A stretch of 64,000 nucleotides of DNA from Turneriella parva DSM 21527 (lineage in GTDB: Bacteria > Spirochaetota > Leptospiria > Turneriellales > Turneriellaceae). Under the pieces are notes generated by a model. The model did no database searches. It worked only from the letters and a program-made list of their open reading frames with translations, and was not told the origin of the DNA. Shown here piece after piece: positions 23,085 through 32,095 of this stretch (within the stretch, counting starts at the first letter, position 1; each line of letters begins with the position of its first letter). The stretch spans positions 868,001-932,000 of the forward strand of contig NC_018020.1 of the NCBI RefSeq assembly GCF_000266885.1. The letters run 5' to 3'. The position numbers were made by a program, and so were the translations under genes.

Positions 23085-25046
23085 TTAGCCTGCCTTCGCC
23101 CGCCGCTGGCTTTCTAGCACAATGAGCAAAATGTCAATATCACTTGGATCAACCCCTGAGATTCGCGCGGCCTGTCCAACGGTGCGCGGCCGAATCTTCT
23201 TTAGTTTGGCACGCGCCTCGAACTTGATGCTGTCGAGCTGGTCGTAGTCAAAATCTTCGGGTATCGGCCGGTCTTCACTGCCGAGGCGGCGTTCGATGCG
23301 GTTCGATTCGCGCTCGTTGTAGCCGTCGTATTTGACTTCCATCGCGATCTTGAATTCTTCTTCTCTGCTGATTTGTCCCAGACCCCCTCCGGGGGTTTGG
23401 GACAAATCAGCAAAAATTAGTCGGATTGCCTCTTCGGTGAGCTGCGGTCGCCGTAGCACGGCCTCATACGTGAGGCCCTTCTGCACGCTCATTTCCTGCG
23501 TCGCAAGTTTTTCTATAAGATGAGTGCTGAGCTTCTTCGCCGCAATCGCCTTCTTGTACGAAGCGTAGCGCTCGTATTTTTCAGTACACTGTGTCATCAG
23601 CCCACCATCGATGCCGAGCTCTGCGGCGTACTTCATCAGGCGAAAATCAGCGTTGTCCTGGCGCAGGGTGAGGCGATGCTCAGCGCGTGAGGTGAACATG
23701 CGGTAGGGTTCGTCGACGCCCTTGTTGACGAGGTCGTCGATCAAGACGCCGATGTAAGCTTCGTCGCGCTTCAGAATAAATTCTCCACGGCCTTGCGCGC
23801 GGTAGATGATATTGTAACCGGCGACAAGCCCCTGTGCGGCGGCTTCTTCATAGCCCGTGGTTCCGTTGATCTGGCCGGCGAGGTAGAGCCCGCGCACCTT
23901 CTTGGTTTCGAGCGTCGGGTAAAGTTCGGTTGGCTGAATAAAGTCATATTCGACCGCGTAACCGGGGCGCATGATGCGCGCGTTCTCGAGGCCCTTGATA
24001 GAACGCACGATATTCCACTGCACATCTTCTGGCAGGCTGGTCGAAATGCCATTCACATAAACTTCGTGAGTGCGCAGACCTTCTTTCTCTAAGAAAATCT
24101 GGTGGCGTTCTTTTTCGGCGAAACGCACAACCTTGTCTTCGATTGAAGGGCAGTAGCGCGGGCCGACCGATTTGATCTTGCCTGAATACAGAGGCGAACG
24201 ATCGAGCGCGCCGCGAATAATGTTGTGCGTCTCGGCGGAGGTATAAGTTAAATGGCAGTCGATCTGTTTCTGCCAGAGTTTTTCCTTTGCATATTCGAAG
24301 GAAAAACTGAAGGGCTGCGGCTCTGCGTCGGGCTCCTGGATCTGCATCACCGAATAATCGATCGTATCGCCATGCACGCGCGGGGGCGTGCCGGTCTTGA
24401 GCCGGCCGAGTTCAAAGCCGATGCGCGTGAGAGAAGGGGAGAGCTCCTGCGAACTTTTGTCGCCATAGCGGCCGGCCTGCGTCTGGAAGTCACCGACGTG
24501 AATGAGCCCGCGGAGAAAAGTGCCGGTAGTGATGACAACCGCCGGTGCGAGGATTTCCAGTTTGCGTTGGGTGATAATCCCGAGCACCCGTTTTCCGCCG
24601 TCACCCTGAGCCTGTCGAAGGGTCGGCGTCTGATCAATTAATAAATCCGCAACACTATCCTGCAGAATATCAAGATTCGGCGTTGATTCGAGAATGAACT
24701 TCACTTCATTCTGATAAAGTTTCTTGTCGGCCTGTGCGCGCGGGCCCCATACGGCAGGGCCCTTGCTGCGGTTGAGCATCTTGTAATGAATGCCGGTGCG
24801 GTCGGTGGCGACACCCATGAGGCCGCCCAATGCATCGACCTCGCGCACCATGTGGCCTTTCGCCACGCCGCCGATAGAAGGATTGCAGCTCATCTGCCCG
24901 ATCGTGTCGAGCGACATTGTCACGAGCAAAGTTTTGAGCCCTGCCTTCGCGCAGATATGCGCGGCGTCGCAGCCGGCATGGCCTGCGCCGACGACGATGG
25001 CATCGTATTGCCGGGGGTACCTGAAGTGTTCGTCAGTGACGTGCAC
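23085..25046 (-). CDS. mnmG: tRNA uridine-5-carboxymethylaminomethyl modification enzyme MnmG (GidA)
   Basis: The 653-residue protein is MnmG, which with MnmE and FAD/NADH modifies the wobble uridine (cmnm5U34) of several tRNAs. Visible features are GAGHAG (residues 20-25), CNPSIGG (54-60), and the C-terminal helical domain ending near PSDIDILL. Two repeat-derived insertions sit in frame: TLRQAQGD at 142-149 in a surface loop of the FAD domain, and a 15-residue stretch at 546-560 ([15 protein letters not shown]) encoded by a 45-bp perfect-type palindrome. All essential motifs remain, so the enzyme is probably functional. mnmE is not adjacent. Confidence 0.95.
   Translation of the reverse strand: MHVTDEHFRYPRQYDAIVVGAGHAGCDAAHICAKAGLKTLLVTMSLDTIGQMSCNPSIGGVAKGHMVREVDALGGLMGVATDRTGIHYKMLNRSKGPAVWGPRAQADKKLYQNEVKFILESTPNLDILQDSVADLLIDQTPTLRQAQGDGGKRVLGIITQRKLEILAPAVVITTGTFLRGLIHVGDFQTQAGRYGDKSSQELSPSLTRIGFELGRLKTGTPPRVHGDTIDYSVMQIQEPDAEPQPFSFSFEYAKEKLWQKQIDCHLTYTSAETHNIIRGALDRSPLYSGKIKSVGPRYCPSIEDKVVRFAEKERHQIFLEKEGLRTHEVYVNGISTSLPEDVQWNIVRSIKGLENARIMRPGYAVEYDFIQPTELYPTLETKKVRGLYLAGQINGTTGYEEAAAQGLVAGYNIIYRAQGRGEFILKRDEAYIGVLIDDLVNKGVDEPYRMFTSRAEHRLTLRQDNADFRLMKYAAELGIDGGLMTQCTEKYERYASYKKAIAAKKLSTHLIEKLATQEMSVQKGLTYEAVLRRPQLTEEAIRLIFADLSQTPGGGLGQISREEEFKIAMEVKYDGYNERESNRIERRLGSEDRPIPEDFDYDQLDSIKFEARAKLKKIRPRTVGQAARISGVDPSDIDILLIVLESQRRAKAG
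23367..23411. repeat. 45-bp palindrome inserted in frame in mnmG
   Basis: GCTGATTTGTCCCA (23367-23380) and TGGGACAAATCAGC (23398-23411) are perfect arms; the inner GACCCCC and GGGGGTT continue the stem with one G-T pair, leaving a 3-base loop at 23388-23390. The total is a 21-bp stem in exactly 45 bases, so the frame is kept. It encodes residues 546-560 of MnmG. Confidence 0.85.
24604..24622. repeat. Dispersed CCTGAGC...GAAGGG repeat in mnmG
   Basis: The sequence CCCTGAGCCTGTCGAAGGG matches a short interspersed repeat seen in many unrelated bacteria, whose translations read SLSKG or LRQAQGD. Here it is read in frame as RQAQGD within a loop of MnmG (residues about 142-149). Confidence 0.65.
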
Positions 25047-25094
25047 GGGGCAGTGCAGGTGGTTTAGACACCGCGTACAGCGATGTCTTGTAAC

Positions 25095-27074
25095 TCATGT
25101 TTTGGCGGGGGCATACCACGCGTAGATCTCGCCATATCCCTTAATCTGCAAAGGTCCGCGGCGCACGAACCCGGTGCGGTTCGACAGCGCCCGGTGCGTG
25201 CTCTCGCTCACCTGAATCGCGCCCGGTTCGCCGTTCGACTCGAGCCGCTGCGCGAGGTTGACCGAATCACCCCACAGGTCGTACGAAAACTTACGCTTGC
25301 CAATCACTCCTGCGACGACAGGGCCACTGTTGATGCCAATGCGCATCGCGAGGGAGCTATGGTGTTTCACGTTCACGGCATCGAGCGCGGCAAACATCGC
25401 GCGTGCCAGCGCGACGATACGATCGGCATGGTCTGCGGCAGCCTCGGGCAGACCTGCAACCGCCATATAGGCATCACCGATCGTTTTGATTTTTTCAACG
25501 CCGTACCTGACTGCGAGTTCGTCAAATTGTGAAAACAGGTCGTTGAGTATCGCGACCAGGTCGGCAGCAGAAAGTTTTGCAGAAAGGCTCGTAAAGCCTA
25601 CCAGATCAGCAAAGAGAATCGAAGTTTCGGGTGCATGGTCGGCGATCACGGTTTCGCCCGCCATCAGGCGCCCGGCTATCTTCTGCGGCAGAATATTGAG
25701 CAGCAGGTCTTCACTCCGCTGTTTTTCTTGCTCGAGATCGCGAGAGGTAAGGTGCAGAAAATGGGTCAGAATGCGCTTTTCCCGCCGCAGCTGCGTGACC
25801 TCTTGCCGCAGCGCCTCGGGTGTAGAATCAAAAACCGGGGCTTCAAAAAGTTCTTCAGTCATCGGCGCCGGGCCGCCCGACGCAGCGGTGTGGCTGTGCC
25901 CCTGACCTGTCTTTCTCAGCACGACTGCCGATATCACCGTGTTATGAAAGTCGCAGCGCATGCCGCGCGTGTTGCCGATTTCACCCCATGAGTTGAAGCC
26001 AATAACCGGTGCATTCCAGATACGCTGGACCATCGCCAGCTCGTTGTCGAGGTATGGGCCGAATGCGCGCGACCTGATCGCGCAGTTGAACAGCAGCACT
26101 GCCCCCGCATCGCTCAGGTTCTGCGCTGTGCGAAATTCTTCCATTTCACCTTTGGTCTTGCTGATCGTCTCTGCAAGGTTCGGCGAGCAGAAACGCACGA
26201 GCGAGCCCTGCGGTATGTCGCCGCCGTACGTGACAGATTTCGTTTCGGGGTCGAACAGCACGGCCGCGCGCATGACTTCTGAACCGTTGTTTCGGCGCAG
26301 CAGTATCGGATACTCACTGGCAGCGAGCAGGTCGGGGTCGATATTATTTGTTGCTGACTGCGACGAGACTGTGCGCAGGTCAAAATACTTGCGATAGAAA
26401 TCGGTTGCGGGCATTCCTTCGATTTCAAATACGCGGTTACCCTCTGAGCGGGTAATCTTTTTCGTTGTGCCCAGCTCGCGCCAGCCGCTCACGGCGATGC
26501 CGTGTACATCGACAATGTCGCGGTTCAGAACCAGCGCCCGCACCGCGGTTTCGCGCAGGTCGCTCTCGCCGAAAACCGGCGGTCGCTCATAGAGTGCAAA
26601 GCTGCTGGCGAGACCGCCATAAACAGGCATATCCGGTGCGATGGAAAAGAAACCTGAAAGCACCTGCTCGACGCGTATTGCAATGCCGCCCCCGGCCACG
26701 AGCAAAAGCACGACTGCATTTTTATATTGCTGGGTCGCAAAGCCCGCGAGGGTCTTTCCCAGGTCGTGCGCTGCCGTTGCAGACCCAGGCTCGCTGATTT
26801 CAAAAGTTTTGAGCCGCATCGCCGTTGCTGGCAGTTCGAGCAGCAGGCACGCGATCGATTTCTGGTGTACTCGGTCGAGGCTAATCTCTTCGGCCGAACA
26901 CGCACCGAAAACTTCAATACCCCGCTCGGCAAAGATTCGCTGTATCTGCCAGTCGATCAGGTGCTCGCTGGCAAACACGATGGCGAGATTCGGCTTAAAC
27001 TCCGCTGAAAGTTGTGCATCGAGTTCAGATTCGAGCTCTGCGATTGAGGTGGCGCTGAGGGCAGAATTCTTCAC
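25095..27074 (-). CDS. FIST sensor domain - adenylate cyclase (class III) fusion
   Basis: The 659-residue protein has FIST-N and FIST-C sensory domains (residues about 30-390; for example VVLLLVAGGG and IGFNSWGEIG), a coiled-coil linker (420-460) and a class III nucleotide cyclase domain (480-650). Catalytic features are intact: metal Asp residues D490 (FADLVGFT) and D534 (TIGDAYM), adenine-selecting K530 and D599 (YDLWGDSVN), N606 and R610. The residue pattern supports cAMP rather than cGMP. No transmembrane segment is seen, so it is likely a cytoplasmic sensor; FIST domains are thought to bind small ligands such as amino acids. The gene stands alone upstream of mnmG. Confidence 0.92.
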   Translation of the reverse strand: MKNSALSATSIAELESELDAQLSAEFKPNLAIVFASEHLIDWQIQRIFAERGIEVFGACSAEEISLDRVHQKSIACLLLELPATAMRLKTFEISEPGSATAAHDLGKTLAGFATQQYKNAVVLLLVAGGGIAIRVEQVLSGFFSIAPDMPVYGGLASSFALYERPPVFGESDLRETAVRALVLNRDIVDVHGIAVSGWRELGTTKKITRSEGNRVFEIEGMPATDFYRKYFDLRTVSSQSATNNIDPDLLAASEYPILLRRNNGSEVMRAAVLFDPETKSVTYGGDIPQGSLVRFCSPNLAETISKTKGEMEEFRTAQNLSDAGAVLLFNCAIRSRAFGPYLDNELAMVQRIWNAPVIGFNSWGEIGNTRGMRCDFHNTVISAVVLRKTGQGHSHTAASGGPAPMTEELFEAPVFDSTPEALRQEVTQLRREKRILTHFLHLTSRDLEQEKQRSEDLLLNILPQKIAGRLMAGETVIADHAPETSILFADLVGFTSLSAKLSAADLVAILNDLFSQFDELAVRYGVEKIKTIGDAYMAVAGLPEAAADHADRIVALARAMFAALDAVNVKHHSSLAMRIGINSGPVVAGVIGKRKFSYDLWGDSVNLAQRLESNGEPGAIQVSESTHRALSNRTGFVRRGPLQIKGYGEIYAWYAPAKT

Positions 27075-27318
27075 AGTTGATCCAGACCAGGGTTGAGCGC
27101 CCGCGCATTGCGGGAAGGTGATTTTCTGACCTGCCCGATCAAGCCGTCAAGTTGCCTACCGCTTTAGATTAAGACAGCGGCGATACGGGGAGTCTAGTAT
27201 GGCCGACCTGTATTAAGCGCAGTCTCAACGGGTGCAGACATACCTAAAATTATTCAATCCGAACCAAAAATACTCTCGTATTGCCGTCATGCTGCCAGCA
27301 TTTTTGCCACCACAAAGA

Positions 27319-27942
27319 ATGCGAAGACTTCTCTATTCTCTCACCGCTGCGTGTTGGCTGAGCGCCTGCGCAAACTATGACCTCGCGGCGCACCTCGAGA
27401 ATCCGGGAACAGGCAATGGCGGTGCTGTTGGCAGCTGCAGTAGTGCTTGCCGCATATTCGTTTCGGCGGTGGCATACAGTGGAAACCTTGGAGGCATACC
27501 GGGGGCCGATGCAAAATGCCAAAACGATTCAAACCGCCCGCTATCTGTGGGCGGCCAATGGCGCGCGCTGCTATCGGCTACTGATCGCAAAGCGTGCGTA
27601 TCTGCCAGCTGCCCAGGGGGGCAGGCCGAAAATCTCAACTGGGTGCTGCGTGCGAACACAACGTACTACAGAACAGACAACTCGCCTATCGGCCAGACAA
27701 ATGGCGCTGGCCTATTCAACTTTAATCTTACACAACCAATAGCCGATGGAGCCGGCAACGTATGGACGGGCACCTATGCCGACTGGACTTCAGCCAGCCT
27801 CACCGACCGTTGCAACGACTGGTCAGACAGCGGTACGACCGATGCGATCTACGCGCTTTCGGGCTCGACAACCGCGACAGCGATCGGCAACTTTCACATC
27901 AACTGCAGCAACCTGCACCGCCTCTATTGCGTAGAGCAGTAG
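27319..27942 (+). CDS. DUF1554 family lipoprotein
   Basis: ATG 27319 gives a lipoprotein signal, MRRLLYSLTAACWLSAC, with lipidated Cys at 17. The mature part matches DUF1554, a family strongly associated with Leptospira outer-membrane lipoproteins: a Cys-rich N-terminus (GSCSSACRIFVSA), ADAKCQNDSN, a TGTYADWTSASLTDRCNDW block and the C-terminal HRLYCVEQ. The even Cys content suggests disulfides outside the cytoplasm. It supports the Leptospirales assignment. No operon partner is visible; the 244-base gap upstream holds no obvious gene. Confidence 0.85.
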   Translation: MRRLLYSLTAACWLSACANYDLAAHLENPGTGNGGAVGSCSSACRIFVSAVAYSGNLGGIPGADAKCQNDSNRPLSVGGQWRALLSATDRKACVSASCPGGQAENLNWVLRANTTYYRTDNSPIGQTNGAGLFNFNLTQPIADGAGNVWTGTYADWTSASLTDRCNDWSDSGTTDAIYALSGSTTATAIGNFHINCSNLHRLYCVEQ

Positions 27943-28125
27943 TTGGTTTTTTCTCTCGCGGCTCAGCAGCTCGAAAAGTTTAAGCAGAAATACGATTGCC
28001 GCGATCGTTTTCGCAGCCATGAAAAAAGTAAATCCACATGCATTCTTCAGGCGTAATGTTTATTGATTGTGCTTTTATCGACGCAGCCAATTCTGCAGTA
28101 TCTGGGCGCGGGCGCACCGGAACGA

Positions 28126-28698
28126 ATGGCCGAACAAGACGATCAAGAGCTGCTGCAGCGTATTCTGCAGCGTGACAAACAGGCCTTTGCGTTGCTGTAC
28201 GATAAATACGCACCGAAAATTCTTGGTTTGGCGCGCAAGATGCTGACCGATCTCGCCGCTGCCGAAGATGCTACTCAAGAGACTTTTCTGGCGCTTTGGC
28301 AGAAGGCACATCTGTACAACTTTGAAAAGGGTGCGCTGCTCACGTGGCTCTACCGCATATGCCGCAATCTGTGTCTTGACCGCATGAAAAGACCGGCGCA
28401 AGAGCGAGAGGTGAATCTGCAACCGGGCATCTTGAGCGACCGAATTTTGCTGCAGCCTGCAAAAGAAAACGAAACCGACCCGGAAAAACTGCAGGCCCGA
28501 ATCAATTTGGCGCTCAAAGCACTGAGCGCAGCCGAACAGAATCTCATCGAGCAGGCTTTTTTCGCCGGGCAAAGCCACAGCGAGATTGCAAAATCGAGCG
28601 GTATACCGCTGGGTACGGTCAAAACCCGAATCGCTGCCGCGCTGAAAAAATTGCGGCACGGCTTAGGCAGCGCCTGGCAATCAGGTGAGGATATCTAA
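28126..28698 (+). CDS. ECF-type RNA polymerase sigma factor
   Basis: From ATG 28126 the protein has 190 residues. Sigma region 2 is clear (LYDKYAPKILGLARKML, then AAEDATQETFLALW), and region 4 carries a helix-turn-helix (SHSEIAKSSGIPLGTVKTRI). The size and layout match group 4 (ECF) sigma factors. It is followed 4 bases later by a cupin protein of the ChrR type, which is the expected anti-sigma partner, so the pair probably answers to oxidative or similar stress. Autoregulation is usual, but I could not pick out the promoter. Confidence 0.92.
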   Translation: MAEQDDQELLQRILQRDKQAFALLYDKYAPKILGLARKMLTDLAAAEDATQETFLALWQKAHLYNFEKGALLTWLYRICRNLCLDRMKRPAQEREVNLQPGILSDRILLQPAKENETDPEKLQARINLALKALSAAEQNLIEQAFFAGQSHSEIAKSSGIPLGTVKTRIAAALKKLRHGLGSAWQSGEDI

Positions 28699-28702
28699 CG
28701 AA

Positions 28703-29203
28703 ATGAAGAATTGGCAACACCGCATTCTCGACGCCGTGACGCAAGGCAGAGAGCCCGCATGGCGAGACCGGCTTTTTCGGCACCGCCGTGCATATGCTGC
28801 CGAAATCGAACGTCTCGCTACCGCACTGTGTTACGGCGCTGAAGCCGTTACCCCATTCCATAGCCTGAAAGAAAGAACGCTGGCCGCGGTTGCTGAATGC
28901 GAAGAGCAGCAGGTTATGCCTGCGACGACCCGAAACTGGAAATACCTGTTACCCGGAATCGAAATCTGCGTGCTCAGCGAAAAGCAGGGGCATCGCTCCG
29001 TGTTGTTAAGAATAAAAGCGGGACATACATTACCCTCACACGATCACAAAACTACCGAACAGGCGATGGTGCTCGAGGGAAGTTGCTACTCGGGAAAATC
29101 ACGACTCGAGAAGGGTGATTTTTTCATCGCCGACGCGGGCACGCGGCATGAGCCGGTGAGCGCAATCGAAGACTGCGTGTTGCTCGTCATCGCTCACCCG
29201 TGA
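28703..29203 (+). CDS. Cupin-domain anti-sigma factor (ChrR-like)
   Basis: ATG 28703 is preferred, with GAGG upstream; GTG 28685 is an alternative overlapping the sigma gene. The 166-residue protein has a C-terminal cupin domain with metal ligands in LPSHDHKTTEQ and TRHEP. The N-terminal half is helical, as in ChrR anti-sigma factors, but lacks the HxxxCxxC zinc motif usual in the ZAS fold (here it reads HRRAYAAEIERL). Sensing may therefore rely on the cupin site. It should hold the preceding ECF sigma factor inactive until a signal changes its metal site. Confidence 0.82.
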   Translation: MKNWQHRILDAVTQGREPAWRDRLFRHRRAYAAEIERLATALCYGAEAVTPFHSLKERTLAAVAECEEQQVMPATTRNWKYLLPGIEICVLSEKQGHRSVLLRIKAGHTLPSHDHKTTEQAMVLEGSCYSGKSRLEKGDFFIADAGTRHEPVSAIEDCVLLVIAHP

Positions 29204-29215
29204 ATCCAAACGAAC

Positions 29216-30535
29216 TCAGGGATTACTGCCAGCGATCGCAATGGTCGTCGGGTTTGTACCGGTGGCATAGGGCGAGCCACTAATAACCGAGAGTGCCCCC
29301 GTTGATGCGTCAACCGCGTAGGCCGTGGTGTTGGCCGATTGCTGGTTTGCTGCGTACGCATAGCGCGATGTTTCATCTATGGCAAAGCCGATGGGGTTGA
29401 GTCCCGAGGCAAAGGGTGACCCGTTGATTGCCACAAGCGCGCCATCGGCCGCAACCTGAAAAGCAGAAATGCCCGCAGTGAGGCTCGTGTCACCACTGTT
29501 GGCGACATAGACGAAGCGACCTTGCGCATCGCCCGTTACAAACCCAGGCGCAGCGCCTGCGGCAAAGGGTGAACCGCCGATGAGGCTGAGAGATCCGCTT
29601 GTCGTGTTTCTTGCATACCCTACAACACCTTGGGGCGCAAAGTATTGCGCGTAATAGACAAAGTTTCCGGAGGGGTGCACATAGACAGAAATTGCATCTT
29701 GAATTGCGCCGAAGGGCGAACCGCTAATTTGCGTTAAGGCGCCGGTATTCTGGTCGATCGAGAATGCGAGTGAATTGGGTTCAGGTGCGCTTTGGGTCGA
29801 ACCTGCATAGAGAAACTGACCGGTGAAGTCGACGTGTACCGAAGCCGGCGAAGCGATGGCAGGGGCTGAAGCAACGGTAAAGGGCGAGCCCACAACCTGG
29901 GTGAGTTCACCGGTAGCCGCATTCACCGTGTACGCCGACACAGCAGCGACCGTAGTGTTTTCATGCCCGACAAAAAGAAAGCGCCCCTGCGGGTCGATGG
30001 CTAGCGAATAGGGGTTTGTCGCAGTTGCCGCGGGTGAACTTACTAGCGTTGTTAATGCCCCGGTGGTCTGGTTGATCTCGAGAATCGAGATATTGCTCGA
30101 ACCATGGTTCGCTGCGTAGATATATCGACCACCGGGGTGCACCGTGACAAAGCGGCATGAATTACCAGCATTGTAGTTTGCAAGAAACGCGAGCGACCCC
30201 CCTGAATTGATGCTGAACGCAGAAATATTGTTCGTGCCAATATTGGCTGTATACATGAATTTCGGCTGGTAAAGCACGCGGATATAGACAACACCCGCGT
30301 AAAGCTTCAACAAAATCAGCAATTCAGCCGATACGACTTGCAGCTGGTCTGCATTTTCTGTGAGTTCTGCTAGCGCTTCACCCACAAGTTTATGCACACG
30401 CTGCGGCCGAAGTGGGTTCATGAAATTGATGATTTGCACCGGGTCGAAATCAGACCCCGTCACGTTGATCACACCGCCAAGCGGATCGTCTGCATCAGGT
30501 GTGATGGTTTCGACCTGAAAACCGAGCATAACCAT
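29216..30535 (-). CDS. YncE/lactonase-type beta-propeller protein, chimeric N-terminus
   Basis: Residues from about MYTANIGTNN (codon at 30256) onward form six to seven repeats of a beta-propeller with the recurring pattern GSPFA..., HPSGNFVY, NSGDTSL, as in 6-phosphogluconolactonase/YncE-like proteins. The 90 residues before this read like the end of a nucleotidyltransferase (DADDPLGGVINV ... LLILLKLYAG) and not like a propeller or signal peptide. So either the propeller gene starts at 30256 and has lost its original 5' end, or a fused protein is made from ATG 30535 (TTG 30559 is also possible). Without a signal peptide its location is uncertain. Confidence 0.7.
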   Translation of the reverse strand: MVMLGFQVETITPDADDPLGGVINVTGSDFDPVQIINFMNPLRPQRVHKLVGEALAELTENADQLQVVSAELLILLKLYAGVVYIRVLYQPKFMYTANIGTNNISAFSINSGGSLAFLANYNAGNSCRFVTVHPGGRYIYAANHGSSNISILEINQTTGALTTLVSSPAATATNPYSLAIDPQGRFLFVGHENTTVAAVSAYTVNAATGELTQVVGSPFTVASAPAIASPASVHVDFTGQFLYAGSTQSAPEPNSLAFSIDQNTGALTQISGSPFGAIQDAISVYVHPSGNFVYYAQYFAPQGVVGYARNTTSGSLSLIGGSPFAAGAAPGFVTGDAQGRFVYVANSGDTSLTAGISAFQVAADGALVAINGSPFASGLNPIGFAIDETSRYAYAANQQSANTTAYAVDASTGALSVISGSPYATGTNPTTIAIAGSNP

Positions 30536-30647
30536 GCACTGCAAGCGCTGCTGCGCCAATCACCATACAGCGAACATTGGCGTCTCTGAGAATTCCCGAG
30601 ACTTGGCGGGCAACCTCAAGAGTTCTTGCTATTCGGTCGCTGCTCAA
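30293..30647 (-). pseudogene. Nucleotidyltransferase (AbiEii/DUF6036-like) remnant
   Basis: Reading from TTG 30647 gives SSDRIARTLEVARQVSGI, then LRDANVRCMVIGAAALAV and HGYARFS, a typical start of AbiEii-like nucleotidyltransferases. That frame then stops. The next frame continues with GFQVETITPDADDPLGGVI and ends VSAELLILLKLYAG, a typical C-terminal half. About 40 residues that should hold the catalytic Asp motif are missing at the frame switch near 30520, and the real C-terminus is replaced by the propeller. The gene is inactivated. A small gene upstream overlaps its start, as in intact two-gene cassettes. Confidence 0.65.
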
Positions 30648-30783
30648 CTGTTGCCTTCAGAATCTTAGTGAGTTCAAGGCTGCGATAGTGCAAATATAAT
30701 GGCAGCATCATCTTTTCTTCGAGCGTCATCTCTGCAAGCTGACGATTCTTCACCGCCAACTTGGCGCTGGCTGTCTTGCCCAT
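30616..30783 (-). CDS. Small protein, likely partner of the nucleotidyltransferase remnant
   Basis: From ATG 30783 the product has 55 residues. The segment LAEMTLEEKMMLPLYLHYRS resembles the short helical proteins with a MT.EEKL..A..L pattern that precede AbiEii-like nucleotidyltransferase genes. Its 3' end overlaps the start of the nucleotidyltransferase remnant, as expected for a coupled pair. The partner is broken, so this gene may be a leftover antidote or regulator. It lies 51 bases downstream of the beta-lactamase-like gene on the same strand. Confidence 0.5.
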   Translation of the reverse strand: MGKTASAKLAVKNRQLAEMTLEEKMMLPLYLHYRSLELTKILKATVEQRPNSKNS

Positions 30784-30834
30784 ACTCACGGTCAAACACG
30801 CGCACCATGGCAACACGCGTCAAGTTGAATAATA

Positions 30835-32043
30835 TTAACCACACTCTTCTGAAATCGTGCGCAGCACATCGGCGAACGCTAGCACATGCCTGCCGCCGAG
30901 GCTTTTGCCGGTGTTGAGTAACGCAACAGAAATATCTCGCTGCGGGTCGGCCCAGCAGAGAATATTCATGAACCCGAGGTGTCCATATGCCTGCTTTGTG
31001 TCAGGCCCGAACATGCCCAGCGGGCTATTGCCGAGCATAAAACCCTGGCTATAGCGCATCGGCATCATGAGGCGGCGGTCGAACCAGGTATTGCCGGTTT
31101 CCAGCGTCATCGCGCGCACCGTTTCTTCTTTCATAATGCGCTTGCCGTTGAATTCACCGCCGTTCAGCAGCATCTGAAAAAACTGGGCAACTTCGGGCGC
31201 AGTCGCGACCATATTCGCCGACGGTACAATCGAGTTGTAAAAGCGTTCGTCACGCGACAGACCCACAATCGTCTCGAACGAACTGCCGATTGCGTATTCG
31301 ACCAGTTGCTTGAACGGAAATATATTCGGCCAGCCGGTGACATAGTTCTGCGCCACCTGCGAAATATCTTTGCCGGGTGCGCCATAATCGAACCACTCAA
31401 AGCCCAGGGGACCCCTGACGAGCTCATAAAGTGCGTGGCGCAAATCTTTGCCGGTAGTGCGTTTCACAACCTCGGCCAAAATATAACCGCCCGTCACCGC
31501 GTGGTAAGCAACCGCACCCTTCGTGTGCAGTTCAGCGCGCTGCTCACACAAGACCCGCACAACATGGTCGAACTCAAATATTTCACCCGACATGCCTTTT
31601 CGCGTAAACCCTGAAAAGCCCGCGCGATGGCCGAGCACATCGGCGACGGTGATGTCGTGTTTGCCATTCTTGGCAAACTCAGGAATATAATCGGCAACGC
31701 GCCGGTTAACATCGAGCGCACCCCTCTCATGCAAAATGTGCACGAGCGTCGCTGTCACCGCTTTCGAAGTCGAGAACAAACACACCGGCGTGTCGGGTGT
31801 CATGACGCGACGGGGGGATTGCGGAACGTCACCCGGCCCGTGGCCGTGCGAATGGCCGAGCGCCCGTTGCATGATCACCTTGCCGCGCCTCTGCAGCGAA
31901 AACGATATTGCAGGGTAAATCTTCGTGTCGTAGAGCGCCTGCAGCTTTTTCCAGATGGCATTTACCTGTGCGGCGGTTAATCCCCCTTGTTCGGGCGCCG
32001 ACTCAGCTGCGGCGTCGATCTGCGTGGCCAGAGGGGTGTGCAT
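30835..32043 (-). CDS. Class C beta-lactamase-like serine hydrolase
   Basis: The 402-residue protein has the SxxK nucleophile motif in FSTSKAV (Ser near residue 92) and a Tyr-containing second motif in YHAVTGGYIL, where Gly replaces the usual Asn. The C-terminal part includes YGHLGF, in place of the KTG box. This is the family of esterases, transesterases and DD-peptidase-like enzymes rather than true resistance enzymes. No signal peptide is present. The P450 gene lies 52 bases upstream on the same strand, so an operon for lipid or secondary metabolism is possible. Confidence 0.85.
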   Translation of the reverse strand: MHTPLATQIDAAAESAPEQGGLTAAQVNAIWKKLQALYDTKIYPAISFSLQRRGKVIMQRALGHSHGHGPGDVPQSPRRVMTPDTPVCLFSTSKAVTATLVHILHERGALDVNRRVADYIPEFAKNGKHDITVADVLGHRAGFSGFTRKGMSGEIFEFDHVVRVLCEQRAELHTKGAVAYHAVTGGYILAEVVKRTTGKDLRHALYELVRGPLGFEWFDYGAPGKDISQVAQNYVTGWPNIFPFKQLVEYAIGSSFETIVGLSRDERFYNSIVPSANMVATAPEVAQFFQMLLNGGEFNGKRIMKEETVRAMTLETGNTWFDRRLMMPMRYSQGFMLGNSPLGMFGPDTKQAYGHLGFMNILCWADPQRDISVALLNTGKSLGGRHVLAFADVLRTISEECG

Positions 32044-32095
32044 CGTGAAGGCGAAGTAACAACTTTAATGGGGCGGTAAATCGAATAGAGGGGGC

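Noticed and set aside
27823-28020. Minus-strand small membrane-like frame overlapping the DUF1554 gene end
   Set aside because: More than half overlaps the clear DUF1554 coding region in antisense; the hydrophobic start alone is weak evidence.
30979-31614. 211-codon plus-strand frame opposite the beta-lactamase-like gene
   Set aside because: The minus-strand frame has the SxxK and other motifs; the plus-strand product has none.
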